NCBI GenBank assembly: GCA_902610975.1
Contig: CACLXL010000004.1
Coordinates: 36,911 to 100,910, forward strand
From: an uncultured Pelagibacteraceae bacterium
GTDB lineage: Bacteria; Pseudomonadota; Alphaproteobacteria; Pelagibacterales; Pelagibacteraceae
DNA length: 64,000 nucleotides
Direction: 5' to 3'
The notes below the pieces were generated by a model that was not told where the DNA came from, did no database searches, and saw nothing but the letters and a program-made list of their open reading frames with translations. Position numbers and translations under genes: made by a program. Below are positions 8,454-16,379 of the stretch, in pieces. Position 1 is the first letter of the stretch. Each line of letters begins with the position of its first letter.

Positions 8454-9548
8454 ATGATAGTTGGATCAATTAAGGAAAATACAACACTAGAAAAAAGAGT
8501 TTCAATTACACCTGAGTCTGCAAAAAATATTATTTCACTAGGATTGAAAGTATGTATCGAAAAAAATTATGCATCTCATCTTGGAATTCAAGATGATGAA
8601 TTTAAAAATATTGGAGTTGAAATAAAAAATTCATCAACTGAAGTTTTTACTTTAAGCAATCTGATTACAAAGGTTAATTGTCCATCTGAGGAAGAAATTA
8701 CAATATTAAAAGAAAACACAATTTTAGTTGGTATGCTTAATCCTTCAAAAAATAAAAATCAAATCGAAAAAATTATTTATAAAAAAATAAAGCCTTTTTC
8801 TTTAGAACTACTACCAAGAATCACTAGGGCTCAATCAATGGACGTTTTATCTTCCCAATCAAATTTAGCAGGATACAGAGCAGTAGTTGATTGTGTTGCT
8901 GAGTTTGAAAAAGCTGTACCTATGATGATGACAGCTGCCGGTACTGTTCCTGCTGCAAAAGTTTTAGTTATTGGCGCAGGAGTTGCGGGTTTACAAGCCA
9001 TCGCTACAGCAAAGAGATTGGGTGCAATTGTTTCAGCTACAGATGTTAGAGCAGCATCTAAGGAGCAAGTAGAAAGTTTGGGAGGAAAGTTTTTAACTGT
9101 AGAACAATCTGAAGATATGGAAACTGCAGGTGGATATGCAAAAGAGGCATCTGATGATTACAAAAAAAAACAAGCTGATATGATGAAAGAGGCATTGAGA
9201 AAAAATGATATTATTATTTGTACAGCATTAATTCCTGGAAAACCCGCTCCTAGAATTTTAACAGAAGATTTAGTAAAACTTTTAAAGCCTGGATCTGTAG
9301 TTTACGATTTGGCAGCAGAGCAGGGAGGAAATTCTGCTTTTTCGGAGCCAGGAAAAATTAATACAATAAATGGAATAAAGGTTATTGGAGTAAAAAGTTT
9401 AATGAATAGTTTGCCGCTTACAGCTTCAAGTTTGTACGCTAAAAACTTATTTAGTTTCATAAGAAACTTGTATAGTAAAGAAAGGAAAGATTTTAATATT
9501 AATTTAGAAGATGAGATAATTGAAAAATCTTTAATTAAAAAGGTTTAA
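8454..9548 (+). CDS. pntAA: NAD(P) transhydrogenase subunit alpha, NAD-binding part
   Basis: This is the 364-residue soluble domain I of the proton-translocating transhydrogenase, which binds NAD(H). The N-terminus MIVGSIKENTTLEKRVSITP is the AlaDH/PNT family signature, and the NAD-binding loop GAGVAG is at residues 174-179 within VLVIGAGVAGLQAIATAKRLG. The QSNLAGYRAV segment near 135 and YDLAAEQGGN near 284 are further conserved sites. The protein ends before any membrane segment, so this is the split three-subunit arrangement usual in alphaproteobacteria. pntAB starts two bases after the stop. Confidence 0.96.
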   Translation: MIVGSIKENTTLEKRVSITPESAKNIISLGLKVCIEKNYASHLGIQDDEFKNIGVEIKNSSTEVFTLSNLITKVNCPSEEEITILKENTILVGMLNPSKNKNQIEKIIYKKIKPFSLELLPRITRAQSMDVLSSQSNLAGYRAVVDCVAEFEKAVPMMMTAAGTVPAAKVLVIGAGVAGLQAIATAKRLGAIVSATDVRAASKEQVESLGGKFLTVEQSEDMETAGGYAKEASDDYKKKQADMMKEALRKNDIIICTALIPGKPAPRILTEDLVKLLKPGSVVYDLAAEQGGNSAFSEPGKINTINGIKVIGVKSLMNSLPLTASSLYAKNLFSFIRNLYSKERKDFNINLEDEIIEKSLIKKV

Positions 9549-9550
9549 TT

Positions 9551-9862
9551 ATGGAGATAGATCCGTTTATATTTAGATTAAGTATTTTTATTTTATCAAT
9601 ATTTATTGGGTACTACGTGGTATGGAGCGTGACCCCATCTCTTCATACACCTTTGATGTCTGTCACTAATGCTATCTCATCAGTGATTATAGTTGGAGCA
9701 ATTATTGCAGCACTTGCTGGTGTTGCTGATAGTGTTTTTACGATTTCGAGTATATTTGGTTTTGTCGCAATCGTTTTAGCCGCGATAAACATTTTTGGTG
9801 GTTTTTTAGTTACTCAAAGAATGCTCCAAATGTATAAAAAAAAAAAAGATAAAAAGAAATGA
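9551..9862 (+). CDS. pntAB: NAD(P) transhydrogenase subunit alpha, membrane part
   Basis: The 103-residue protein carries the membrane helices of the alpha chain: three hydrophobic segments at roughly residues 7-25, 41-60 and 63-88, and a Lys-rich C-terminal tail. WSVTPSLHTPLMSVTNAISS between the first two helices is the family signature. It assembles with PntAA and PntB in the inner membrane, using the proton gradient to drive NADH-to-NADP+ hydride transfer. It overlaps the start of pntB by four bases, so translation is likely coupled. Confidence 0.95.
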   Translation: MEIDPFIFRLSIFILSIFIGYYVVWSVTPSLHTPLMSVTNAISSVIIVGAIIAALAGVADSVFTISSIFGFVAIVLAAINIFGGFLVTQRMLQMYKKKKDKKK

Positions 9863-11262
9863 TATCTTCAAACCTATCAGCAATTTTTTATTTAGTTTCG
9901 GGAATACTATTCATTCTTGCGTTAAGGGGATTGTCATCTCCAGATACATCTAGACAAGGAAATTATTTTGGAATTGCGGGAATGATAATTGCTATCGTTG
10001 TAACATTTTTATCTATTGGTAATTTTTCAACATCATTAATTTATGTTATTATTTTTCTAGTAATTGGTGGAGCAATTGGTGCTTTTATTGCTTTTAGAAT
10101 TCCAATGACCGCAATGCCAGAACTAGTAGCGGGTTTCCATAGTTTAGTTGGTTTAGCAGCTGTTTTTGTAGCTATAGCAGCTTTTTTAAATCCCGAGTCT
10201 TTTAACTTAGGAAAAATAGGTGATATTAAACTGGCTAGCTTAATAGAAATGTCAATCGGTGCTGCTGTAGGAGCAATAACTTTTTCAGGATCTATAATAG
10301 CCTTTTTGAAATTGAGAGGTATCATGTCTGGGGCACCAATTACATTTAGTGGTCAACACATTTTGAATTTATTTCTTGGAATAAGTATTTTTGTTTTAAT
10401 TTTTTATTTGTGTAAGACCCAGTCATCAAATATTTTTTGGACAGTTATTTTAATTTCTTTTTTAGTAGGTGTTTTATTAATTATACCTATCGGTGGAGCA
10501 GATATGCCAGTAGTAATTTCAATGCTTAATTCTTACTCTGGCTGGGCAGCAGCTGGTATAGGTTTTACATTAGAAAATACAGCTTTAATTATTACCGGCG
10601 CCCTTGTTGGATCTTCGGGAGCAATACTTTCTTACATTATGTGTAAGGCGATGAATAGGTCATTCGCAAGTGTAATACTTGGAGGTTTTGGTGCAGAAAG
10701 TTCTGCTGATGAAATAAAACAAAAGAAAGATCAGAAACCAGTGAAAAGTGGTAACGCAGAGGACGCAGCTTTTTTAATGAAAAACGCTTCATCTGTAATA
10801 ATTGTTCCAGGATATGGTATGGCTGTTGCTCAGGCTCAACATGCTCTTAGAGAGATGGTTGATAAATTAAAAAAGAATGATATCAAAGTTACCTATGCAA
10901 TTCATCCAGTTGCCGGAAGAATGCCTGGTCACATGAATGTATTATTAGCAGAGGCGAATGTACCTTACGATGAAGTTTTTGAACTTGAAGATATAAATAA
11001 TGATTTTGCTAATTCAGATGTTGCATTTGTAATTGGAGCTAACGATGTAACTAATCCTGTAGCAAAAACAGATCCTAAAAGCCCAATTTTTGGCATGCCA
11101 GTTCTTGATGTTGAAAAATGTAAATCTGTTTTGTTTGTCAAAAGAAGTTTATCACCCGGATATGCAGGGATAGATAATGAACTTTTTTATAAAGATAATA
11201 CCTTAATGTTATTTGCTGATGCTAAAAAAATGACAGAAGATATTGTTAAAAATTTGGATTAA
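9859..11262 (+). CDS. pntB: NAD(P) transhydrogenase subunit beta
   Basis: The 467-residue subunit combines a membrane domain of about nine helices (residues 5-275) with the C-terminal NADP-binding domain III. Domain III shows IIVPGYGMAVAQAQHALREM near 313 and VIGANDVTNP near 390, both diagnostic. The loop with GADMPVVISMLNSYSGWAAA near 213 belongs to the proton-channel region. It provides NADPH for biosynthesis. The last base of the stop is the first base of the next ATG, so the transaldolase-like gene follows in the same transcript. Confidence 0.96.
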   Translation: MISSNLSAIFYLVSGILFILALRGLSSPDTSRQGNYFGIAGMIIAIVVTFLSIGNFSTSLIYVIIFLVIGGAIGAFIAFRIPMTAMPELVAGFHSLVGLAAVFVAIAAFLNPESFNLGKIGDIKLASLIEMSIGAAVGAITFSGSIIAFLKLRGIMSGAPITFSGQHILNLFLGISIFVLIFYLCKTQSSNIFWTVILISFLVGVLLIIPIGGADMPVVISMLNSYSGWAAAGIGFTLENTALIITGALVGSSGAILSYIMCKAMNRSFASVILGGFGAESSADEIKQKKDQKPVKSGNAEDAAFLMKNASSVIIVPGYGMAVAQAQHALREMVDKLKKNDIKVTYAIHPVAGRMPGHMNVLLAEANVPYDEVFELEDINNDFANSDVAFVIGANDVTNPVAKTDPKSPIFGMPVLDVEKCKSVLFVKRSLSPGYAGIDNELFYKDNTLMLFADAKKMTEDIVKNLD

Positions 11263-11960
11263 TGAAAACAAAAATATTCTGCGATATAGCTGATTATAAA
11301 ACAATTAAATTTTTCAATAGTAAATCTTTTGTAGATGGCTTTACTACAAATCCAAGCTTAATGAGATTAGCAGGAGCTAAGAATTACAAAGATTATTCGC
11401 TTAAAATATTAAAAATTTGTAAAAAAAAACCAATCTCCTTTGAAGTATTTGCTGACAATGCAAAAGACATGCTCAAGCAAGCCTACGAAATTAATTCTTG
11501 GGGAAAAAATGTCTATGTTAAAATTCCAGTTGTTAATTCTAAGGGGACATTCATGGGAGCAGTTATTAAAGAATTAAGTGACAAAGGTATCAAACTTAAT
11601 ATAACTGCGGTATATACGTTTGAGCAAACTCAAAAAATTTATAAAAAACTGAACAAAAAAACTAAATCTATAATCTCAATATTTGCAGGAAGAATGGCAG
11701 ACAAAGGAAAAGATCCTCTTCCTATATTTAAAAAAAGTATTTCATTAACTAAAAATAGCAAAAATGTTGATATCCTTTGGGCCAGTACACGTGAAGCTTA
11801 TAATTATTTACAAGCTAAACAATTAAAATGTAATATTATTACGATGCCACCAAAAATTATTAATCAAATTAATTCATTTGGTAAAAGTTTTAAAGATATG
11901 ACTTTAAATACCGTAGCAGGGTTCTTGAAAGATAGTAAAAAGTCAAAGTTCCGTCTTTAA
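11262..11960 (+). CDS. Small transaldolase / fructose-6-phosphate aldolase family protein
   Basis: This 232-residue TIM-barrel aldolase has the short transaldolase pattern: FCDIADYKTI at the N-terminus, GFTTNPSLM at residues 26-34 and the Schiff-base lysine Lys87 in VKIPVVNS. The WASTREAYN segment near 170 corresponds to the conserved WASxR motif. The reaction is either the dihydroxyacetone transfer of transaldolase in the pentose phosphate pathway or a related aldol cleavage; I cannot separate these from sequence. A transketolase lies in the same window, which fits a non-oxidative pentose phosphate role. It is one base coupled to pntB. Confidence 0.85.
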   Translation: MKTKIFCDIADYKTIKFFNSKSFVDGFTTNPSLMRLAGAKNYKDYSLKILKICKKKPISFEVFADNAKDMLKQAYEINSWGKNVYVKIPVVNSKGTFMGAVIKELSDKGIKLNITAVYTFEQTQKIYKKLNKKTKSIISIFAGRMADKGKDPLPIFKKSISLTKNSKNVDILWASTREAYNYLQAKQLKCNIITMPPKIINQINSFGKSFKDMTLNTVAGFLKDSKKSKFRL

Positions 11961-11979
11961 TTTTCAAAAATTGAAATTT

Positions 11980-11980
<1 letters not shown>
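11961..11980. terminator. Weak hairpin between convergent transcripts
   Basis: TTTCAA (11962-11967) pairs with TTGAAA (11971-11976) across a three-base loop and is followed by four T on the plus strand. The stem is only six base pairs and all but one are A-T, so it is a marginal terminator for the pnt transcript. It sits exactly between the aldolase gene and the opposing tRNA-fMet. Confidence 0.3.
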
Positions 11981-12056
<76 letters not shown>

Positions 12057-12061
12057 TTAAG

Positions 12062-12265
12062 TTATTTTTTTTTAATATTTATTGCTTGAAGCTTATCTTT
12101 TTCCTCTTTTATATCATATATAATTGTTTGCTCCTCTTTTAAAACTCTTAATTTTGAGCTTTCAAGTGCTGATACATGAAGAAAAATATCCTTTTTTGTC
12201 TTATCGTCTGTAATAAATCCATAACCTTTTTTAGCATTGAACCATTTTACTTTACCAGATGGCAT
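12062..12265 (-). CDS. Cold-shock domain protein (CspA family)
   Basis: The 67-residue protein is one OB-fold cold-shock domain that binds single-stranded RNA and DNA. It begins MPSGKVKWFNAKKGYGFI, with RNP1 in KGYGFI and RNP2 in DIFLHVS. I chose ATG 12265; an in-frame ATG at 12280 adds five residues (MRGLK) outside the family alignment. The basic C-terminus (INIKKK) is slightly unusual. Its neighbours are rpsU upstream on the same strand and tRNA-fMet downstream. Confidence 0.93.
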   Translation of the reverse strand: MPSGKVKWFNAKKGYGFITDDKTKKDIFLHVSALESSKLRVLKEEQTIIYDIKEEKDKLQAINIKKK

Positions 12266-12300
12266 TTTTAATCCTCTCATTTAATTATTAAATATTTGTT

Positions 12301-12495
12301 TTAGTATCTGTTTTTTAATTTTTGGAGTTTTTTTATTCTTTTAAGATTTTCAGTTTGAACTCTTTTTTTTTTTTCAGATGGTTTTTCATAAGTACTTTTC
12401 ATTTTCATCACTTTGAAAAAACCCTCTTTTTGAAGCTTTCTTTTTAGAACTCTTATAGCTTGTTCTACATTATTATCTTTTACGTCTATTTTAAT
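12301..12495 (-). CDS. rpsU: 30S ribosomal protein S21, apparently starting with AUU
   Basis: A 64-codon frame on the minus strand encodes a clear S21: DVKDNNVEQAIRVLKRKLQ, then FFKVMKMKSTYEKPSEKKKR and a basic tail ending LKNRY. S21 sits on the 30S platform and helps initiation. The frame contains no ATG, GTG or TTG at its beginning, and an in-frame TAA lies just upstream. A strong GGAGG (12505-12501) stands five bases before ATT at 12495-12493, so AUU is the best start. AUU starts are known from infC, where they permit IF3 autoregulation. A base error in the start codon is the alternative. Confidence 0.85.
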   Translation of the reverse strand: MKIDVKDNNVEQAIRVLKRKLQKEGFFKVMKMKSTYEKPSEKKKRVQTENLKRIKKLQKLKNRY

Positions 12496-12545
12496 AAAAA
12501 CCTCCAGTTAATTTTGTGGTTGGTATCATCTTCAACTTTATTTGT

Positions 12546-13130
12546 CTATAGAGAAGCAGCTTGTGCCTTTTTTTCAGCCCTAATTTTAGCTTTTTTCTCT
12601 CTTTCAACTCTTCTTTTAGCTTTATCCAAACTTTTTTGAAAAGCTTCTTGAGTGCACAAAGCTAAAATTACTGGGTCTCTTGGTTTAAGACTCGAAAAAT
12701 TCCAATAACTTCTTTTTCTAATAAGTGAAACTGTGCCCTTGGTGCTTCCAACTAGCTTTGAAATTTGGCCATCAGTTAACTCAGAAGCATTTTTACATAA
12801 CCATAAAATTGCATCAGGCCGATCTTGCCTTTTTGAGAGAGGCGTATATTTAGGTTTTTTTCTCTCTTTAACTTCAACTTTATCTATTTTTTTTAGCAGG
12901 CTGAGTTTTTTATCAGGATTTTTAGAACAATTTTCAATTTCTTCCCTAGAAAGCTGACCAGCTAAAATTGGATTATATGCTTTAATACCTTTTGCAACGT
13001 CACCGTCTGCTATACCTTTTACTTCTAATTCATGTAGATCACAAAACTCTGCAATTTGTTTAAATGTAAGCGTAGTATTTTCAACAAGCCAAACAGCTGT
13101 CGCTTTTGGCATAAATGGAGTTTCTGTCAT
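12546..13130 (-). CDS. trcR: DUF1013 cell-cycle transcriptional regulator TrcR-like
   Basis: The 194-residue protein matches the alphaproteobacterial DUF1013 family, called TrcR in Caulobacter-type annotation. The N-terminus MPKATAVWLVENTTLTFKQI is characteristic, followed by EVKGIADGDVAKGI and a second helix-turn-helix-like segment at about residues 105-145 (RPDAILWLCKNASELTDGQI, then LVGSTKGTV). The C-terminus is a basic, Ala/Glu/Lys-rich helix. It is thought to bind DNA or RNA polymerase in the cytoplasm. The stop of rpmE is only three bases upstream, so it is in a ribosomal-protein transcript. Confidence 0.85.
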   Translation of the reverse strand: MTETPFMPKATAVWLVENTTLTFKQIAEFCDLHELEVKGIADGDVAKGIKAYNPILAGQLSREEIENCSKNPDKKLSLLKKIDKVEVKERKKPKYTPLSKRQDRPDAILWLCKNASELTDGQISKLVGSTKGTVSLIRKRSYWNFSSLKPRDPVILALCTQEAFQKSLDKAKRRVEREKKAKIRAEKKAQAASL

Positions 13131-13133
13131 ATA

Positions 13134-13358
13134 CTATTTTTTTGTTCTTAGATTACTAAATTTTTTATTATATTTACTTACTCGACCTTTATCTAAAACT
13201 TTTTGTGTACCACCTGTCCATGCGAAGTGAGATTTAGGATCTATATCAAGTTTTAAAATATCGTTTTCTTTACCCCAAGTGGATTTTGTTTCAAATTCAG
13301 AACCATCTGTCATTACGACTTTTATTTTATGATAATCGGGATGAATGTTTTTTTTCAT
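13134..13358 (-). CDS. rpmE: 50S ribosomal protein L31 (zinc-free form)
   Basis: The 74-residue protein begins [20 protein letters not shown], followed by FETKSTWG and [20 protein letters not shown] near residue 44-63, all L31 signatures. It has no cysteine, so it is the zinc-independent type. It binds the central protuberance of the 50S subunit. It lies upstream of trcR on the same strand, three bases away. Confidence 0.95.
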   Translation of the reverse strand: MKKNIHPDYHKIKVVMTDGSEFETKSTWGKENDILKLDIDPKSHFAWTGGTQKVLDKGRVSKYNKKFSNLRTKK

Positions 13359-13386
13359 GAACGGAGTCTTATAATATTAATTGTTT

Positions 13387-14187
13387 TTACTCAATATCTT
13401 TTTTAATTATTAAATCTTGCAAATCATCAAGTATATTTGAATTTGATGCGATAATATTCCTTTTAAGAGGTGATTTTACATCCTCTTCAAAGAAATTTAC
13501 AAATCCACCAGCTTCTTTAATAATAACTATACCTGCAGCGATATCCCAGTAATTTAATTCTCTTTGCCAATATCCATCAAATCTACCGCAAGCAACAAAA
13601 GCCATATCTAAAGCGGCGCTACCAAATTTTCTTACATTAGAAACATTCGTTGAAACTTTTTCATACTCGGAAAAAATTTTGTTTTTTATTTTACTAGACT
13701 GTTTTGGGCCACCAGTGACTATTAGCGCATCAGAAATTTTATTTGTTCTCGAGACTCTTATTCTAGAATTATTTAAATATGCACCGTTACCCTTTTCTGC
13801 ACAAAACATTTCATTTGTAACTGGATTGAAGATTACTCCACATCTAACTTCATTTTTTTCCTCATAAGCTACAGAAATAGCAAATTGTGGAATCCCATTT
13901 AGAAAGTTAATTGTTCCGTCGATAGGATCAATTATCCATCTATTAGTAGTATTGGATTTATTTATTATTCCTGATTCTTCAGTTATAATACCATATTCAG
14001 GATGGGCTTTTTGTAGTTCCTGAAGAAGTATTTTTTCTGTTCTTTTATCTGCCGAAGAAACAAAGTCCCCTGGAGCTTTAGCTGAGACTTGAAGGTTTTC
14101 AAGTTCTCCAAAATCTCTAATTAAAGATCTCGATGCTTTCATACATGCTCTTACAATTAAGTTAATTTGTGGTGAGTCGAGCCTCAT
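13387..14187 (-). CDS. suhB: Inositol monophosphatase family protein (SuhB-like)
   Basis: The 266-residue phosphatase shows all three metal-binding motifs: EESG at residues 70-73, DPIDGTINF at 87-95 and WDIAAG near 218. These bind Mg2+ and the sugar or inositol phosphate. Bacterial members dephosphorylate inositol 1-phosphate, fructose bisphosphate or similar substrates, and SuhB also acts in rRNA transcription; which applies here is not visible. Its start shares one base with the stop of efp, indicating an efp-suhB operon. Confidence 0.92.
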   Translation of the reverse strand: MRLDSPQINLIVRACMKASRSLIRDFGELENLQVSAKAPGDFVSSADKRTEKILLQELQKAHPEYGIITEESGIINKSNTTNRWIIDPIDGTINFLNGIPQFAISVAYEEKNEVRCGVIFNPVTNEMFCAEKGNGAYLNNSRIRVSRTNKISDALIVTGGPKQSSKIKNKIFSEYEKVSTNVSNVRKFGSAALDMAFVACGRFDGYWQRELNYWDIAAGIVIIKEAGGFVNFFEEDVKSPLKRNIIASNSNILDDLQDLIIKKDIE

Positions 14188-14750
14188 TAATTTACTCTTT
14201 TAATATATTCAAGCGTTCTTGTGTCTAAAATAATCTTTTCACCACTTTCAATAAAAGGTGGGACATTTATTTTTATTCCACAATCTAAGATAGCAGGTTT
14301 ATATGAAGAAGAGGCGGTTTGATTTTTAATAGCAACATCTGTAGACTTAATTGTGCATTCAATATTAATTGGCAACTCAATAGATATTGGTTTTCCCTCC
14401 ATAAATGAAATAGAAACTGATAAATTTTCTTTTAAAAGCTTATAGTGTTCTCCAGTAATGCTTTTAGGAATTTCAACTTGCTCGAAATTTTTATTATCCA
14501 TAAAGTGACAGTTTTCACCATCTATATATAAAAAATTATATTTTTTTTCCTCTATTTCTGGCTTTTCTAAATTTTCATTTGATCTAAATCTCTCATTTAA
14601 TTTCGTACCTTTAGTTACGCTTTTTAATTCCACTTGGTTAAAAGCCCCACCTTTTCCAGGTTTTACATGTTGAGTTTTTAAAACTGTCCAATAATCGTTT
14701 TTATGTTCAATTATCATCCCAGGTTTTATTTCATTAGCAGTAATTTTCAT
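14187..14750 (-). CDS. efp: Translation elongation factor P
   Basis: The 187-residue protein has three beta-barrel domains of EF-P: the KOW-like N-terminal domain with PGKGGAF placing the tip lysine at residue 33, a central OB domain and a C-terminal OB domain ending KIILDTRTLEYIKRV. EF-P relieves ribosome stalling at polyproline. Modification enzymes for the lysine are not in the window. It overlaps the thiE stop by four bases. Confidence 0.96.
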   Translation of the reverse strand: MKITANEIKPGMIIEHKNDYWTVLKTQHVKPGKGGAFNQVELKSVTKGTKLNERFRSNENLEKPEIEEKKYNFLYIDGENCHFMDNKNFEQVEIPKSITGEHYKLLKENLSVSISFMEGKPISIELPINIECTIKSTDVAIKNQTASSSYKPAILDCGIKINVPPFIESGEKIILDTRTLEYIKRVN

Positions 14751-15348
14751 TTAAACTTTCTTATAGCTATTTCAGGTTTTAATTTTGGGTTATCCCAAAT
14801 AAAACTTGATATTGCAATATATTTGGCGCCGGCATTAATTAATTTTTTATAATTTAAATTATTTATTCCTCCAATAACAACAATTGGCTTATTTATCTCC
14901 TTTTTTGCCCATCTTAAAATACTTAGATTTGCTTTTTTAGCTTTTGGTTTTAGCCTAGATTTAAAAAAAGATCCAAAAGCAACATAATCAGCACTATCAT
15001 TTAAAGCCTTCTTCGCAAGAATTTTAGAACTATGACATGTAACTCCTAAAATTTTTCTTTTAAGTTTTTTTCTAGCAAGTTTAAAAGATCCATCAAGCTG
15101 TCCCATGTGACACCCATCAGCTCCTATCTTAGAGGCTAGAATAAAATTATCATTTAAGACAAATTTTACTTTATGTTTAGATGTAATTTTTTTTATTTTT
15201 TTAGAGATATTTAGAATTCTGTCTTCACTTACATTTTTAATCTTAATTGAAAAAACCTTACGTTTTTAAATGATAGTACCTTATTTAAGTTTGTATAGAA
15301 ACTTTGATTAACTTTATCGGGTGAAATTAAGTATACTAATCTCTTCAA
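14747..15348 (-). pseudogene. thiE: Thiamine-phosphate synthase, interrupted by a one-base frameshift
   Basis: Two frames together give a complete ThiE of about 200 residues. From TTG 15348 the first frame reads MKRLVYLISPDKVNQ through VRFFQLRLK. It hits a stop two codons after an A5 run (plus strand 15234-15238, T5). The second frame continues NVSEDRILN, FVLNDNFILASKIGADG, HMGQLDG and ends with AYIAISSF. One extra A would restore 201 codons; the total of 602 bases is one short. ThiE joins HMP-PP and thiazole phosphate. This may be an assembly indel, a true mutation or slippage-rescued. A shorter ATG start at 15106 would lack the N-terminal third. Confidence 0.85.
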
Positions 15349-15353
15349 AGGGG

Positions 15354-16370
15354 TTATGCTGCAGCTTCTTTCTCTAAATTTTCTGACCATTCTCCTTTAG
15401 AGGACAGACCATTCATTTTTGCCCTATGGTTAAAAGCTTTTTGTATATTTTCTACTTTCTCCTGATTTTTTCCAAATTCTTTTAGAGCTGAAGCCTGTAA
15501 GCCTCTTCCGTATGAGAAAGTTATTAAAAAATTACTATCATTTATTTTATTTATCTCGTTTAAATTTTTGCTAGACTCAATTTCAGACTGACCACCTGAT
15601 AAGAAAGCTATTCCAGGTACATCCACTGGCACATTTTTTTTTAAACAGTTTAAAGTTTTTTTTGCTATTTCTTCTGTGCTAGATTTTTCTTTACAATCTG
15701 AACCAGGTATTATCATATTGGGTTTGAGCACTGTACCTTTTAAATCAATTTTGTGAATTTCAAGCTCATTATAACACTCATTTAGTACATCAGTTGTTAC
15801 TTGATAACATTTATCTATATTGTGCGAACCATCCATTAAAACTTCTGGTTCAACTATTGGAACCATTTTAGCTTCTTGAACTAAAGCGGCATATCTTGCT
15901 AAGGCGTGGGCATTAGACTTAATAGATTGGGCAGATGGAAATTTATCTGAAATCTTATAAACAGCTCTCCATTTTGTAAATCTTGCACCTAAATCATAAT
16001 ATTCTTTTAATCTTTCTCTTAAGCCATCTAAACCCTCTGTTACAGTTTCATCATTAGATCCTGCTAGAGGTTTTGCGCCTTTATCAACTTTTATTCCAGG
16101 AACAGCCCCATGTTTAGAAATCAATTCTGGAATTGATGAACCTAAGGTAGTTTTTTGTCTTATAGTTTCATCGAATAAAATTACTCCCCCAATATAATCT
16201 TTCATTGCACTTGAACTAAAAAGAGTCTGTCTAAAAATCAACCTATTTTTTTCAATGTTCTCTACATTTATACTTTTAAATCTTTTAGCTATTGTCCCTG
16301 TACTTTCATCTGCTGCAAGAATACCTTTTCCTTTAGCACACATTTTTTTAGCAATTTCATTTAATGTCAT
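15354..16370 (-). CDS. fba: Fructose-bisphosphate aldolase, class I
   Basis: The 338-residue enzyme is a class I, Schiff-base aldolase, cleaving fructose 1,6-bisphosphate to two triose phosphates or running in reverse. KGILAADESTGTIAKRF is at residues 14-30, the WRAVYKI segment is near 134, EPEVLMDG is near 179, and the Schiff-base lysine is in GTVLKPNMI near 218. FLSGGQSE near 260 binds phosphate. The class I form is eukaryote-like and less common than the zinc class II enzyme in bacteria. It lies between thiE (six bases) and pgk (nine bases) in a glycolytic run. Confidence 0.96.
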   Translation of the reverse strand: MTLNEIAKKMCAKGKGILAADESTGTIAKRFKSINVENIEKNRLIFRQTLFSSSAMKDYIGGVILFDETIRQKTTLGSSIPELISKHGAVPGIKVDKGAKPLAGSNDETVTEGLDGLRERLKEYYDLGARFTKWRAVYKISDKFPSAQSIKSNAHALARYAALVQEAKMVPIVEPEVLMDGSHNIDKCYQVTTDVLNECYNELEIHKIDLKGTVLKPNMIIPGSDCKEKSSTEEIAKKTLNCLKKNVPVDVPGIAFLSGGQSEIESSKNLNEINKINDSNFLITFSYGRGLQASALKEFGKNQEKVENIQKAFNHRAKMNGLSSKGEWSENLEKEAAA

Positions 16371-16379
16371 AGCGATTAT

